Part shown: one piece after another, positions 44,227-52,463 of the stretch
Layout of the letters: the number at the start of each line of letters is the position of its first letter
Position numbering within the stretch: position 1 is the stretch's first letter
Assembly: GCF_036825535.1 (NCBI RefSeq)
Contig: NZ_CP098813.1
Span: 1,364,001-1,428,000, forward strand
Direction of reading: 5' to 3'
Source: Parasalinivibrio latis
GTDB taxonomy: Bacteria; Pseudomonadota; Gammaproteobacteria; Enterobacterales; Vibrionaceae
Length of the DNA stretch: 64,000 nucleotides
Notes under the pieces: generated by a model
Told to the model about the DNA's origin: nothing
Databases searched by the model: none
Seen by the model: the letters and a program-made list of their open reading frames with translations, nothing else
Translations under genes and position numbers: made by a program

Positions 44227-45226
44227 GAAAAAAAACATTCAGTTAAGCCACGGTGGCGGTGGTCAGGAAATGGGGCAACTGATTAAAAGTGTATTCTTCA
44301 ATGCGTTTGACAACGATGTCCTTCGCCGTGAAGAAGATGCGGCGGTACTGTCTTTGCCTGGTGACACAGCATTTACCACCGATTCATTTACCGTTTCCCC
44401 GCTGATTTTTAACGGTGGTGATATTGGTAAATTGTCGATTGCAGGTACTGCAAACGATTTGGCAATGATGGGCGCAAAGCCGGAATACCTCAGCTGCAGT
44501 TTTATTATCGAGGAAGGTTTTTCGCTGGAGACCCTGAAAACCATCGCAGCCAGTATGGCGGAAGAACTGTCGGTTTCAGGTGCGCACATTGTCTGTGGTG
44601 ACACGAAGGTCGTGCCAAAAGGCTGCGCAGACGGTCTGTTCATTAACACGACCGGTCTGGGTACCATTCATGCCAGCGGCATTTCGGCCCGAAACCTCAT
44701 GGCTGGTGATGCAATTATAGTGTCACGGGATATTGGGCGCCACGGTGCCACTGTTTTGATGAACCGTGAGGGTCTGGAGCTTGAATCAGAGCTGTCCAGT
44801 GATTGCGCAACCCTTTGGCCTGCGGTAGAAGCATTGATTGGTGCAGGTATTGAAATACGCGCAATGCGTGATGCCACAAGGGGCGGGTTGTCAGCGGTTC
44901 TGAACGAGTGGGCTACATCATCGGATGTTGGCATTTCCCTGAACGAAGCGGATATCCCGGTTTGTGATGAAGTTCGGGGCTTATGCGAGTTGTATGGGAT
45001 GGAAGCCTTTGACCTTGCCAATGAAGGGACCTTTGTTCTTGCGGTTCCGGCAGAACAGGCAGATGTTGCCCTTTCTGTCCTTCAGTGGTTCCCGTTCTGC
45101 CCACAGGCAGCAGTAATCGGCTCTGTGAAGGATGAACGGAAAGGAAAGGTGGTGTTGAACAGTGCCTGGGGCAGCAGCCGTTTCCTTGAACTCCCGCAAG
45201 GTGAATTACTGCCGAGGATTTGCTGA
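44219..45226 (+). CDS. hypE: Hydrogenase maturation protein HypE
   Basis: 335 residues. N-terminal SHGGGGQEM, the PurM-like ATP site (AGTANDLAMMGAKP) and the C-terminal PRIC, whose Cys carries the thiocyanate that becomes cyanide. The frame is open from 44006, but that part lies inside hypD; ATG at 44219 is the family start. Its stop overlaps the hypA start by one base. Confidence 0.95.
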   Translation: MSEKKNIQLSHGGGGQEMGQLIKSVFFNAFDNDVLRREEDAAVLSLPGDTAFTTDSFTVSPLIFNGGDIGKLSIAGTANDLAMMGAKPEYLSCSFIIEEGFSLETLKTIAASMAEELSVSGAHIVCGDTKVVPKGCADGLFINTTGLGTIHASGISARNLMAGDAIIVSRDIGRHGATVLMNREGLELESELSSDCATLWPAVEALIGAGIEIRAMRDATRGGLSAVLNEWATSSDVGISLNEADIPVCDEVRGLCELYGMEAFDLANEGTFVLAVPAEQADVALSVLQWFPFCPQAAVIGSVKDERKGKVVLNSAWGSSRFLELPQGELLPRIC

Positions 45227-45576
45227 TGCATGAGTACTCCATCGTCAGTTCACTGATTGATGAATGCGAGGCTCACGCTACAGCTAACGGAGCGACCCGG
45301 ATAACCCGGGTCGCCATTAAGGTCGGTGTTCTGAGCGGGGTAGAGCCTGAATTGTTGAAAACGGCGTTCGATACCTTCAAGCAAGAAGGGATCTGCCGGG
45401 ATGCAACGCTGGAAATGACCATTCAACCTTTGGTTGTAGCCTGCCTGGAATGTGGACTGGAATCCGAGCCGGAAGGCCGAAACGTTGTGTGCCCTCAATG
45501 TAAGAGCTTCCATACCAAGGTACTGGATGGTGAAGATTTGTTGCTGATGCAGCTTGAACTTGAGCAGCCTGAATAG
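45226..45576 (+). CDS. hypA: Hydrogenase nickel chaperone HypA
   Basis: 116 residues. MHEYSIV has the nickel-binding His2. CLECG and CPQC form the zinc site. It is last in the operon, followed by a strong terminator. Start chosen at the ATG that overlaps the hypE stop, which gives the conserved MHE N-terminus. Confidence 0.93.
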   Translation: MHEYSIVSSLIDECEAHATANGATRITRVAIKVGVLSGVEPELLKTAFDTFKQEGICRDATLEMTIQPLVVACLECGLESEPEGRNVVCPQCKSFHTKVLDGEDLLLMQLELEQPE

Positions 45577-45633
45577 GCACATGCCATCTAATGAGACGTT
45601 CTGGCTGATTTAAGACACCCAAATGCAATGATA

Positions 45634-45683
45634 AACCAATAAAAAACCTCAACGTTGTCCAGCGTTGAGGTTTTTTATTGGTT
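45634..45683. terminator. Strong bidirectional terminator after hypA
   Basis: A 21-bp perfect stem (45634-45654 with 45663-45683), including the A-tract and T-tract, encloses 8 nt. It lies between hypA and the convergent small gene at 45720. Confidence 0.92.
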
Positions 45684-45719
45684 CGAATGGTGTCTCAAAC
45701 CATATCGGTGGAAAGTGTA

Positions 45720-45908
45720 TTACCAATCCTCCGTGACGACATTATGGTTTTCATCGTAGATGATTTGAGCATCTTGCTGCCGGGCTAACTTAGCGGCAAA
45801 AGAGGGGGTAACAGCTCGGTATTGGCCGCGAACTACTTTGAAACTGCCTTCCCACACCAGATCTCGGTATGTGCCGTCATGGGTGAATTCAACGATAATC
45901 TTTTTCAC
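45720..45908 (-). CDS. Small hypothetical protein
   Basis: 62 residues, GTG start preceded by AGAGAGATAG. The sequence has strand-like character (MKKIIVEFTHDGTYRDLVWEG) and no motif I can name. The terminator at 45634-45683 serves its end, which supports a real gene. Function unknown. Confidence 0.5.
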   Translation of the reverse strand: MKKIIVEFTHDGTYRDLVWEGSFKVVRGQYRAVTPSFAAKLARQQDAQIIYDENHNVVTEDW

Positions 45909-46283
45909 TTTCTATCTCTCTTTTGTTGTTCTGTTATGTAGCACCAAATTATCACCGTAGAGAGTTTTAGCGTATCCACGAAAATGGAATTTATGATTAG
46001 GCAGATCTGTTTGAACAGTCTGGGGCGGTTCATTTCTGGCCCCTCACTGGCGGGATAAGATATGAGCGCCGTATCAATTCCATACAAAAAACAAGTCAAT
46101 GACGGCAGGAATTCTTTACATTTTCACGTCAGAGATATTAACCTGTTTAAAACAATCATGTGATAGCGGCATGCGACCATAAATATTCGGATTATCAATA
46201 GGTAAGCAACTGGATTTGTGGGTGGGTGTGCGTCATGGTTTGTAAATAAAAAAATAGTTTCTCTCAAAGAGAGAGGTCCAACA
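45909..46283. other. 375-bp intergenic region
   Basis: Lies between two divergent genes. Nothing beyond presumed promoters was recognised. A 64-codon frame at 45905-46099 was not accepted. Confidence 0.4.
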
Positions 46284-47327
46284 ATGCTTACAGAATTAGG
46301 CCGTATCTTTTCAAAGAAAACGCTGGTCTCTTCGAATCTTTTGCTGCTGCTAGGCCTTACCGTGATCGGTTATGCCCATGCGATACCCGAACAGGTTTTT
46401 GGACTCATTTGTGTTCTTGTCGCCGGTTATTCCATCACTCTCCATTTTCGCTACCACCTTGCAAAGCTTGCAAAAGAAAAAGAGCAGCTACAGCTTGAAG
46501 CCCATATTGCTGGTGCAATAAACAAAGGGGATTTTGTTTTCCATCTCCAGCCTTTTGTTTGTATGAACACGCGTAAAGTCACCGGGGCTGAGATGTTGCT
46601 GCGAATGAATGATAGCAACGGGAATCCTTTATCTCCGTTGGTGGTTATCGATGTTGCAAAGAGGAAAGGTTTATCCATCCGAATTCTGGAAGCTGCGCTT
46701 GAAAAAGCGCAGTCTTTGAGTGAAATAGTTTTAAAGACCAGAATCAGCATCAATGTAGAACCCTGTCAATTCAGAGATAAGGAACATACATCGAAAACAC
46801 TCTCCTTGATCGAGAGCTTCCACCACCTGAAAGACTACGTCATTTTTGAACTTACAGAAACACCTGAAGATTTTGATATTAACCACCTGGACACGGGTAT
46901 CAGACGAATCCGTGAATTGGGTTTTAAAGTCTGGATTGACGATTTAGGGACAGGCCAGAACAGCCTGAAACTTTGGTCTTTGATTGAGGTAGACGGCGTC
47001 AAGCTGGATCGCTCTTTTCGCCATTCACTCTATGGAGAGCACGGTCAGGATTGGCTACGTCATATTGGATATTTCTGCCAATGCCTGAAAATATCCTGTG
47101 TAGTGGAAGGCATCGAAACGGCAGAAGAAGTTGAAATTATTTCCGGACTGAATTTCGCTATTGTTCAGGGCTTCTATTTTTACAGACCTATGTCAGAGAA
47201 GAAGTTTGTAATGTTGATGCTTGAAGGGCAAACCCGTGATTGTGCAAATTGCTCAGAACGTTGCAGTCATGTCGGCAGGTTTAAAAACCTGCCAGGTGAT
47301 AATGACATCGCGTTGAGCTGGATATAG
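46284..47327 (+). CDS. EAL-domain protein with N-terminal membrane segments and C-terminal cysteine motif
   Basis: 347 residues. Two hydrophobic helices (about 15-60) are followed by an EAL domain (about 80-310). Key residues appear as AEMLL for ExL, INVEP, ELTET, IDDLGTGQNS, KLDRSF, VVEGIET and VQGFYFYRP, so c-di-GMP hydrolysis is likely though several positions vary. The tail carries C320-x2-C323-x3-C327, which might bind metal. The start at 46284 follows AGAGAGG; an upstream GTG would add residues with no likeness. Confidence 0.8.
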   Translation: MLTELGRIFSKKTLVSSNLLLLLGLTVIGYAHAIPEQVFGLICVLVAGYSITLHFRYHLAKLAKEKEQLQLEAHIAGAINKGDFVFHLQPFVCMNTRKVTGAEMLLRMNDSNGNPLSPLVVIDVAKRKGLSIRILEAALEKAQSLSEIVLKTRISINVEPCQFRDKEHTSKTLSLIESFHHLKDYVIFELTETPEDFDINHLDTGIRRIRELGFKVWIDDLGTGQNSLKLWSLIEVDGVKLDRSFRHSLYGEHGQDWLRHIGYFCQCLKISCVVEGIETAEEVEIISGLNFAIVQGFYFYRPMSEKKFVMLMLEGQTRDCANCSERCSHVGRFKNLPGDNDIALSWI

Positions 47328-47337
47328 TGCTGGTCGT

Positions 47338-47601
47338 CTATTCGACCAGCAAAGGATGGTCTTCAGGTAGTTGCTTGCTTATCCATACCACAAGGCGGTG
47401 TTTTATATTTGGCCCGTCTTCCTTGTCTCCTGGTAACGGAACCAGCATTTTTTGTTCTACCAGTAACCTGTAGATGATTTCTGCTTTCTGTGAGTCTGAG
47501 AGAGGAATATCAGGCAAGGTGTAACCGCGTTTAATGGCAAACGCCATACCGATTTTTAGCGCCGCCTTAAAGAGTTTTGTCTCATTTTTCTGTTTCTTCA
47601 T
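47338..47601 (-). CDS. DUF5062-like small protein
   Basis: 87 residues with charged helical N-terminus (KNETKLFKAALKIGMAFAIKRGYTLPDIP). Length and the opening Lys-rich sequence recall the DUF5062 family of Vibrionaceae and relatives. Function is unknown. It lies between the EAL gene and the nickel importer genes, 10 bp from the EAL stop. Confidence 0.6.
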   Translation of the reverse strand: MKKQKNETKLFKAALKIGMAFAIKRGYTLPDIPLSDSQKAEIIYRLLVEQKMLVPLPGDKEDGPNIKHRLVVWISKQLPEDHPLLVE

Positions 47602-47741
47602 ACAGCCTATTCCTTTGATTGAATGCGAAAATTGGCAGATGTATGCCTAAAGTAAAGCTGTCTTTGGACACTATTGCTATCGCAAAATAAATACTGTGGC
47701 GACTTTTGCAACGGCAACCACGTTTCCTGTCATTAGGGCAA

Positions 47742-48320
47742 TTAAAGCTGGACTTGGCGGTCGCAAAGGGCTTCGAGTAATGTCAGGTCATGCGAGATAA
47801 CCAATACCCCTATTTCTTGCTGTACGCAGTAGGGGATAAGGCTTTGCCAAAGGTGTCTTTGGGTTAGCAGGTCCAGTTGGGCGGTTGCCTCGTCGCACAG
47901 CAGATATCGCGTTGATGGCACCAGGGCTCGGATTAGGTTTAGCCTTTGAAGTTGTCCGCCTGATAGTTGTCCAGGCCGGCGGTCCAGCCAGTTTTCGCTG
48001 ATCATGTAGGCATCCAACAAAGGCTGGTAGCTTTTGTCTTGCCAGCTTTCCTTAAGCGACTGTCGCAGCGTCAGATAAGGGTTGAAAGCAAATTCAGGTT
48101 GCTGGATCACCCACTGCACCGGGTTGGCTTCTCCCCGGCTATATTTGGGAGCGTCAAGCTTACCGCTTTCCAGACGCTGGATCCCGGCAAGCACACGGGC
48201 GAGGGACGACTTTCCACAACCACTTGGTCCACTTAATCCGACAATTTCTCCAGGATGAATTGCGATGTCACACAGTTCGATGAGCTTTCGCTCGTATCGG
48301 ATTCGACCATCACGCAGCAT
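47742..48320 (-). CDS. Nickel/peptide-type ABC transporter ATPase (second)
   Basis: 192 residues, short for the OppF/NikE class. Walker A GPSGCGKSS, signature LSGGQLQR and Walker B YLLCDEATAQLD are all present. The frame is open upstream to 48425, but that would overlap the preceding gene; a start at 48320 overlaps by 11 bp. Last gene of the hydrogenase operon; with the four genes before it, it forms one importer, probably for nickel. Confidence 0.82.
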   Translation of the reverse strand: MLRDGRIRYERKLIELCDIAIHPGEIVGLSGPSGCGKSSLARVLAGIQRLESGKLDAPKYSRGEANPVQWVIQQPEFAFNPYLTLRQSLKESWQDKSYQPLLDAYMISENWLDRRPGQLSGGQLQRLNLIRALVPSTRYLLCDEATAQLDLLTQRHLWQSLIPYCVQQEIGVLVISHDLTLLEALCDRQVQL

Positions 48321-49020
48321 CAGCACGTTTTGCCTCCCAGTTTTCAGGCAATGCTTCCCAGAGGGACGTTGTATAGGGTTGGCAAACCCCGGTGGTGATT
48401 TTTCCAGGTGTAGTAAACTCGACAACCTGACCGCCTTTCATCACTAATATGTCGTCAGCCCATCTCATCAGCTGCCGGAGGTTATGGGTGATCAGCATGA
48501 CACCTGTGTTTTCATTATCAGCTTGCTGACGGAGTTGGTGATACATCCGGTTTGCTGAGGCATCATCCAGCCCTGCACAAGGTTCATCAGCCAGAATGTA
48601 CTCCGGGTTTTGCACCAATGCCTGTGCCAGTAGGGCGCGTTTTCCCATCCCTCCGGAAAGCTGGTGGCGATAGCTGGCGGCAATGTCACGGTCTATTCCA
48701 AGTAAAGCGAAACTGCTGGTATCCGTGGCTTTTTCCATTTTTTGCCAGCGGAAAAGGTGCTGCCATACAGTTTTAACAGGATCCAGAATACCTGCAGACT
48801 GTGCTGCGAGCGCAACAACCGGCTTTCCGCCTATATTTCCCTTAATCAGGAACCCTTCTGGCGCATACCCCAGTACAGCATGGGCAAGAATGCTTTTCCC
48901 GCAGCCGCTTTCCCCCATCACACCGGTAATCTTCCCGCGCCTGAGTGTCAGGGTAACCGGATGGAGGAGTGAACAATCGCCATTGCGCGCAGTAACTGAG
49001 AGTTGGTTAATGTGAAGCAT
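48310..49020 (-). CDS. Nickel/peptide-type ABC transporter ATPase (first)
   Basis: 236 residues. Walker A GESGCGKS near 35-42, signature LSGGMGKRALLAQA and Walker B YILADEPCAGLDD. It belongs to the OppD/NikD class but is shorter than usual (about 250-330). MLHINQLSV at 49020 fits the family start and overlaps the permease gene by 14 bp; the open frame upstream lies inside that gene. Confidence 0.84.
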   Translation of the reverse strand: MLHINQLSVTARNGDCSLLHPVTLTLRRGKITGVMGESGCGKSILAHAVLGYAPEGFLIKGNIGGKPVVALAAQSAGILDPVKTVWQHLFRWQKMEKATDTSSFALLGIDRDIAASYRHQLSGGMGKRALLAQALVQNPEYILADEPCAGLDDASANRMYHQLRQQADNENTGVMLITHNLRQLMRWADDILVMKGGQVVEFTTPGKITTGVCQPYTTSLWEALPENWEAKRADAA

Positions 49021-49867
49021 TAAAACCTTCGAATTGTTTTTCGTTGATTTTGTGTGGATTAACGTTTTGCCCGCGAAGCTGACGGGTAAGTTGCCGGGCA
49101 AAATGGGAAAGCAACAGGAGACAGCAAAGTAGCAGCCCTCCCGGAAAAGCTGCCACCCACCAGTGCCCGGTGAGCAGGTAACGGCTTGCCTCGGACAATA
49201 GCACGCCCATTGACGGTGTGGATGGATCCAGGCCAAAACCCAGGAAGGTCAGCCCGGCCATATGGGTCAGCGCATGGGGGAAAAGCAGCAGGGCCCCGGT
49301 CAGCCATTGAGGAACAACCTGAGGCAACATATGCCTGCGGATCACTGTCAGTGTGGGTTGGCCAAATTGTTTCGCTAACTGGAAATATGGCGTATTGGCT
49401 ACAGCCTCCATTTCAAAACGCAGCAAACGGGTAAGCCGGGGCCAATGGCTGAGTGCGACTGCACCAACCAGGCCAGCTTCCGAACCACCAAAAGACAGAG
49501 ACAGAAGAATCAGAAGCAGCAGATGTGGAAGTGACATAAAGACATCTACCAGCAGATCCACAACATGCCTGGTGAACCGGTTGGCCATCGCAAACATTGC
49601 AAGCAACATGGCTATCAGGCAACTGCTGCCAACTGCTATCACACCAATGCCCATACTGGTGTTCAGTGCTATCAGGCAACGGGTCAGCATATCTCGCCCG
49701 AGCCAGTCTGTCCCAAATGGGTGGGTAAGTGTCGGGGGCATGTTTTTAACCAGTAAATTGATATCGAGCCCGTTTTGGGGCCACAGTGCACCTGTTACCG
49801 CAACTGAAATTAAAATAAGTACCGGCCAGAAGTTTCGGCAGATTAACGCTGGGGTAAACCGGTTCAT
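49007..49867 (-). CDS. Nickel/peptide-type ABC transporter permease NikC-like
   Basis: 286 residues with about six helices. The DppC/NikC hallmark HPFGTDWLGRDMLTRCL (about 49-65) is clear. Overlaps the neighbouring permease by 4 bp. Context points to nickel for the hydrogenase. Confidence 0.87.
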   Translation of the reverse strand: MNRFTPALICRNFWPVLILISVAVTGALWPQNGLDINLLVKNMPPTLTHPFGTDWLGRDMLTRCLIALNTSMGIGVIAVGSSCLIAMLLAMFAMANRFTRHVVDLLVDVFMSLPHLLLLILLSLSFGGSEAGLVGAVALSHWPRLTRLLRFEMEAVANTPYFQLAKQFGQPTLTVIRRHMLPQVVPQWLTGALLLFPHALTHMAGLTFLGFGLDPSTPSMGVLLSEASRYLLTGHWWVAAFPGGLLLCCLLLLSHFARQLTRQLRGQNVNPHKINEKQFEGFNASH

Positions 49868-50829
49868 GGGTTTTCTCCCGGCGTCAGTCTGAGTGCGATA
49901 GCTGATGCAGCGAGATTACCGATAAAGACCATCACCGCTGTTATCAGCGTCCCTCCAAGCAGCAAGGCGGTATCATCAGCCATACCGGCTTTCACCAGTG
50001 TTTGCCCCAGCCCTGGAAAATTGAATACTGTTTCAGCCAGAATCGAGCCGCTGAACAGCTCCGCAAAACTTGCGAATTGGAGAATAACAGCGGGAACAAG
50101 GCTGTTTTTGATGATATGGAACCGGGTCAGGGCTAACGGGCTTTGGCCGTGAAGCCGTGAATAAAGAAGTGGCTCCCCGTCCAGTACATCCGCAACCTTT
50201 TCACGGGTGTGGAGCACGATAGGTGCCATATAGACCAGTGTCAGGGTTGAGACGGGTAATACAAGATGGGAAATCAGGCTGCCAAATCCCTGGCCGGTAA
50301 ATGTGGAGCCAAACGGTGCAGCGCAGCATACTGGCATCCATTTCAGGGTGACGGAAAACAAGCTGATTAAAATCATTCCCAACCAAAAAGAGGGAATGGA
50401 TGTCAGCAGCCAGGCCACGGATCGGATCAATAGGTCGGGCAGGCGGTTTCTGTATACGCCGGCAATTAAACCGAGGGTGAAACCCACGGCCAGTGAAAAC
50501 AACCAGACCAACCCTATAAGCAGAAGTGACATTCCAACCCGCTCCCGGATTACCTCGGTGACCGGCTGGCGATAGAGGTTGGAAAACCCCATGTCACCAT
50601 GCGCAAGTGAAACCAACCACTGTGAAAATTGCTGCCAAAGTGGCGTGTCCAGCCCCAACTTTGCAGCCATCTCAGCTTTTTGCCCGGCGGCGATACCAAA
50701 CAGGTTACCGTTGAGATAGGCCGTTATGGGATCCAGCGGTGACAGTGCCAGAAGTCCCCAGGCAAGGGCTACAACTAAAATAAGTTGCAGTATCAGCCGT
50801 GTGGAAGTTTGTATCAGGGAATCTCTCAT
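49864..50829 (-). CDS. Nickel/peptide-type ABC transporter permease NikB-like
   Basis: 321 residues with the DppB/NikB pattern LGLDTPLWQQFSQWLVSLAHGDMGFS and the C-terminal FSGSILAETVFNFPGLGQTLVKA. The start at 50829 overlaps the binding-protein stop (ATGA). Import of nickel or a nickel complex is inferred from the operon. Confidence 0.87.
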   Translation of the reverse strand: MRDSLIQTSTRLILQLILVVALAWGLLALSPLDPITAYLNGNLFGIAAGQKAEMAAKLGLDTPLWQQFSQWLVSLAHGDMGFSNLYRQPVTEVIRERVGMSLLLIGLVWLFSLAVGFTLGLIAGVYRNRLPDLLIRSVAWLLTSIPSFWLGMILISLFSVTLKWMPVCCAAPFGSTFTGQGFGSLISHLVLPVSTLTLVYMAPIVLHTREKVADVLDGEPLLYSRLHGQSPLALTRFHIIKNSLVPAVILQFASFAELFSGSILAETVFNFPGLGQTLVKAGMADDTALLLGGTLITAVMVFIGNLAASAIALRLTPGENP

Positions 50830-52463
50830 TGTTTCGCGGGACAAACCCATTTCCAGTCAGTGATATTATTGGTTACTGGCCAGCCATGACCATGGGGTTC
50901 AATTCCTGGTTTGCCTAAATCCAGACAAGGGGTAGTGGCATAGAGGTGTTGCAGGTTAACCAGCCATGTCCAGGGAACATCGTGGTAAATTAAATCCTGG
51001 GCGTGGCGGTAATGCGGGAGGGCTTGTTCCCATGATGCGGAAAGCTCTGCTTGGTCCAGTTCCCTGTCCACCTCTGGGTTGCTGTAGAAACCGGCATTGT
51101 AGAAATCCACTCCGCGATATTTGCTGTGGTGTGCAAAGCGCATTTCTGAAGGGCTTAGAGCTCCGAAACCAAACAGTACCGGCGATTTATGCATAACTTT
51201 GCATATGTTTTCCCAACTGTCTCCCCGTGTATGTACCACGATTCCCAGTGGTTTTACCATTTGGGCAAAGGTGAGCGCCAGTTGCTCACGAATACTGTCT
51301 CCGGATTTATAATAAAGGGTCAGTTCTGCTTTGATACCGTTTTTAACCCGGATGCCATCCTCCAGCTTCCAGCCGGCTTTTTCCAGAATCCGGGTTGCAC
51401 CGGGAAGACGTTGGGTGTCATTCATTTCTGGTATGTGCGGCTCTGTACTCCACGGCAAACCGTCAGCAATGGAATAAGCCGGGCGCGCATGCCCGTCAAG
51501 CAGATTTGTTACCAACACCCGGCGGTCTATTACCTGGTCAATAGCGCTGCGGATAGCGATGTCGCTGGTGATATCGTTCCCGGTTTCATTATTGTCATAT
51601 GGCACCATTGGCCAGGAGATACCCCGGTTATCAACGCTTTTTACACTCCAAAGCCTGGCATTAGCTGGTAGGCTTGCTGCATAGCGTGGGGCAATAGCGG
51701 CCAAGTCGAGTTGTCCGGACAGAAATTGGGTAAAGCGGCTGTCCTCATCACTGAAAACCACAACAAGATTTTCCAGTTGGGGTTTATGGCCGTAGTAATA
51801 CGGGTTAGCAGTGAGTAACAGTGCTTGCCCTTTATCCCAACGAACCATTTTATAAGGGCCGGATCCGACAGGATGCTGGGCATAGCTGCTGGTATATGCG
51901 TGTTTTGGGACGATAGCAAGTGTAACCAGGTTATCGAGGAATGCGATGTCTGGCTTGTCCAGATGGAATGCGACTGTCTGGTTGTCTACCACCTCAATAT
52001 GGTTGAGGTTAGAGAGGTCGTAAACTGTTGCTGCTCTTTTTGCTGTATTGAATGTAAAGGCAACATCCTCAGCAGTTACCGGTGTACCGTCGCTGAACAT
52101 TACGCCGGGCTTTAAAGTTACAACCCAGGTTTTTCGGTCATTGGAAAGATGCCATTGTCGGGCGAGGTCACCTTCAACATTCAATGCGCTGTCTCTTTTC
52201 AGCAAAGATGACTGAATCAGAGGGTTGTTGTAATGCCCCCAGCCATAAACAGGGTCGAACCCGCGCTCGGGCTCGGAACCCAGTGACACCATAACTGGCT
52301 GGGAGTGCATGGCAGAAAGCGTATTTGGGCTTGATTCTCCCGATGCAGCATGGGCAAAGGTAACGGCAGTACCTAGTGCAAGACCGGTGACAGTTATTGC
52401 TGATAGGGACAGTACTGAAGCGGTAAGCGATGCGACCCGCTGTGCGTTAAATTTTAAGATCAT
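50826..52463 (-). CDS. Nickel-type periplasmic binding protein (SBP_bac_5 family)
   Basis: 545 residues with a long signal peptide (hydrophobic 10-38, cleavage near FAHAA). The SBP class 5 core includes LKPGVMFSDGTPVTAEDVAFTFN and GSGPYKMVRWDKGQ. It starts directly after the hypF stop. NikA proteins of this class bind nickel with organic ligands; peptide binding cannot be excluded from sequence. Confidence 0.86.
   Translation of the reverse strand: MILKFNAQRVASLTASVLSLSAITVTGLALGTAVTFAHAASGESSPNTLSAMHSQPVMVSLGSEPERGFDPVYGWGHYNNPLIQSSLLKRDSALNVEGDLARQWHLSNDRKTWVVTLKPGVMFSDGTPVTAEDVAFTFNTAKRAATVYDLSNLNHIEVVDNQTVAFHLDKPDIAFLDNLVTLAIVPKHAYTSSYAQHPVGSGPYKMVRWDKGQALLLTANPYYYGHKPQLENLVVVFSDEDSRFTQFLSGQLDLAAIAPRYAASLPANARLWSVKSVDNRGISWPMVPYDNNETGNDITSDIAIRSAIDQVIDRRVLVTNLLDGHARPAYSIADGLPWSTEPHIPEMNDTQRLPGATRILEKAGWKLEDGIRVKNGIKAELTLYYKSGDSIREQLALTFAQMVKPLGIVVHTRGDSWENICKVMHKSPVLFGFGALSPSEMRFAHHSKYRGVDFYNAGFYSNPEVDRELDQAELSASWEQALPHYRHAQDLIYHDVPWTWLVNLQHLYATTPCLDLGKPGIEPHGHGWPVTNNITDWKWVCPAKQ

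Noticed and set aside
44006..45226. Longer HypE beginning at 44006
   Set aside because: The added part lies within hypD; the conserved N-terminus begins at 44219.
45905..46099. 64-codon minus-strand frame upstream of the 62-residue gene
   Set aside because: Composition is not protein-like and there is no start signal; more likely the promoter region.
48310..49236. Longer ATPase beginning at 49236
   Set aside because: The extension reads through the end of the permease gene in another frame and is Cys-rich; the ATPase starts at 49020.
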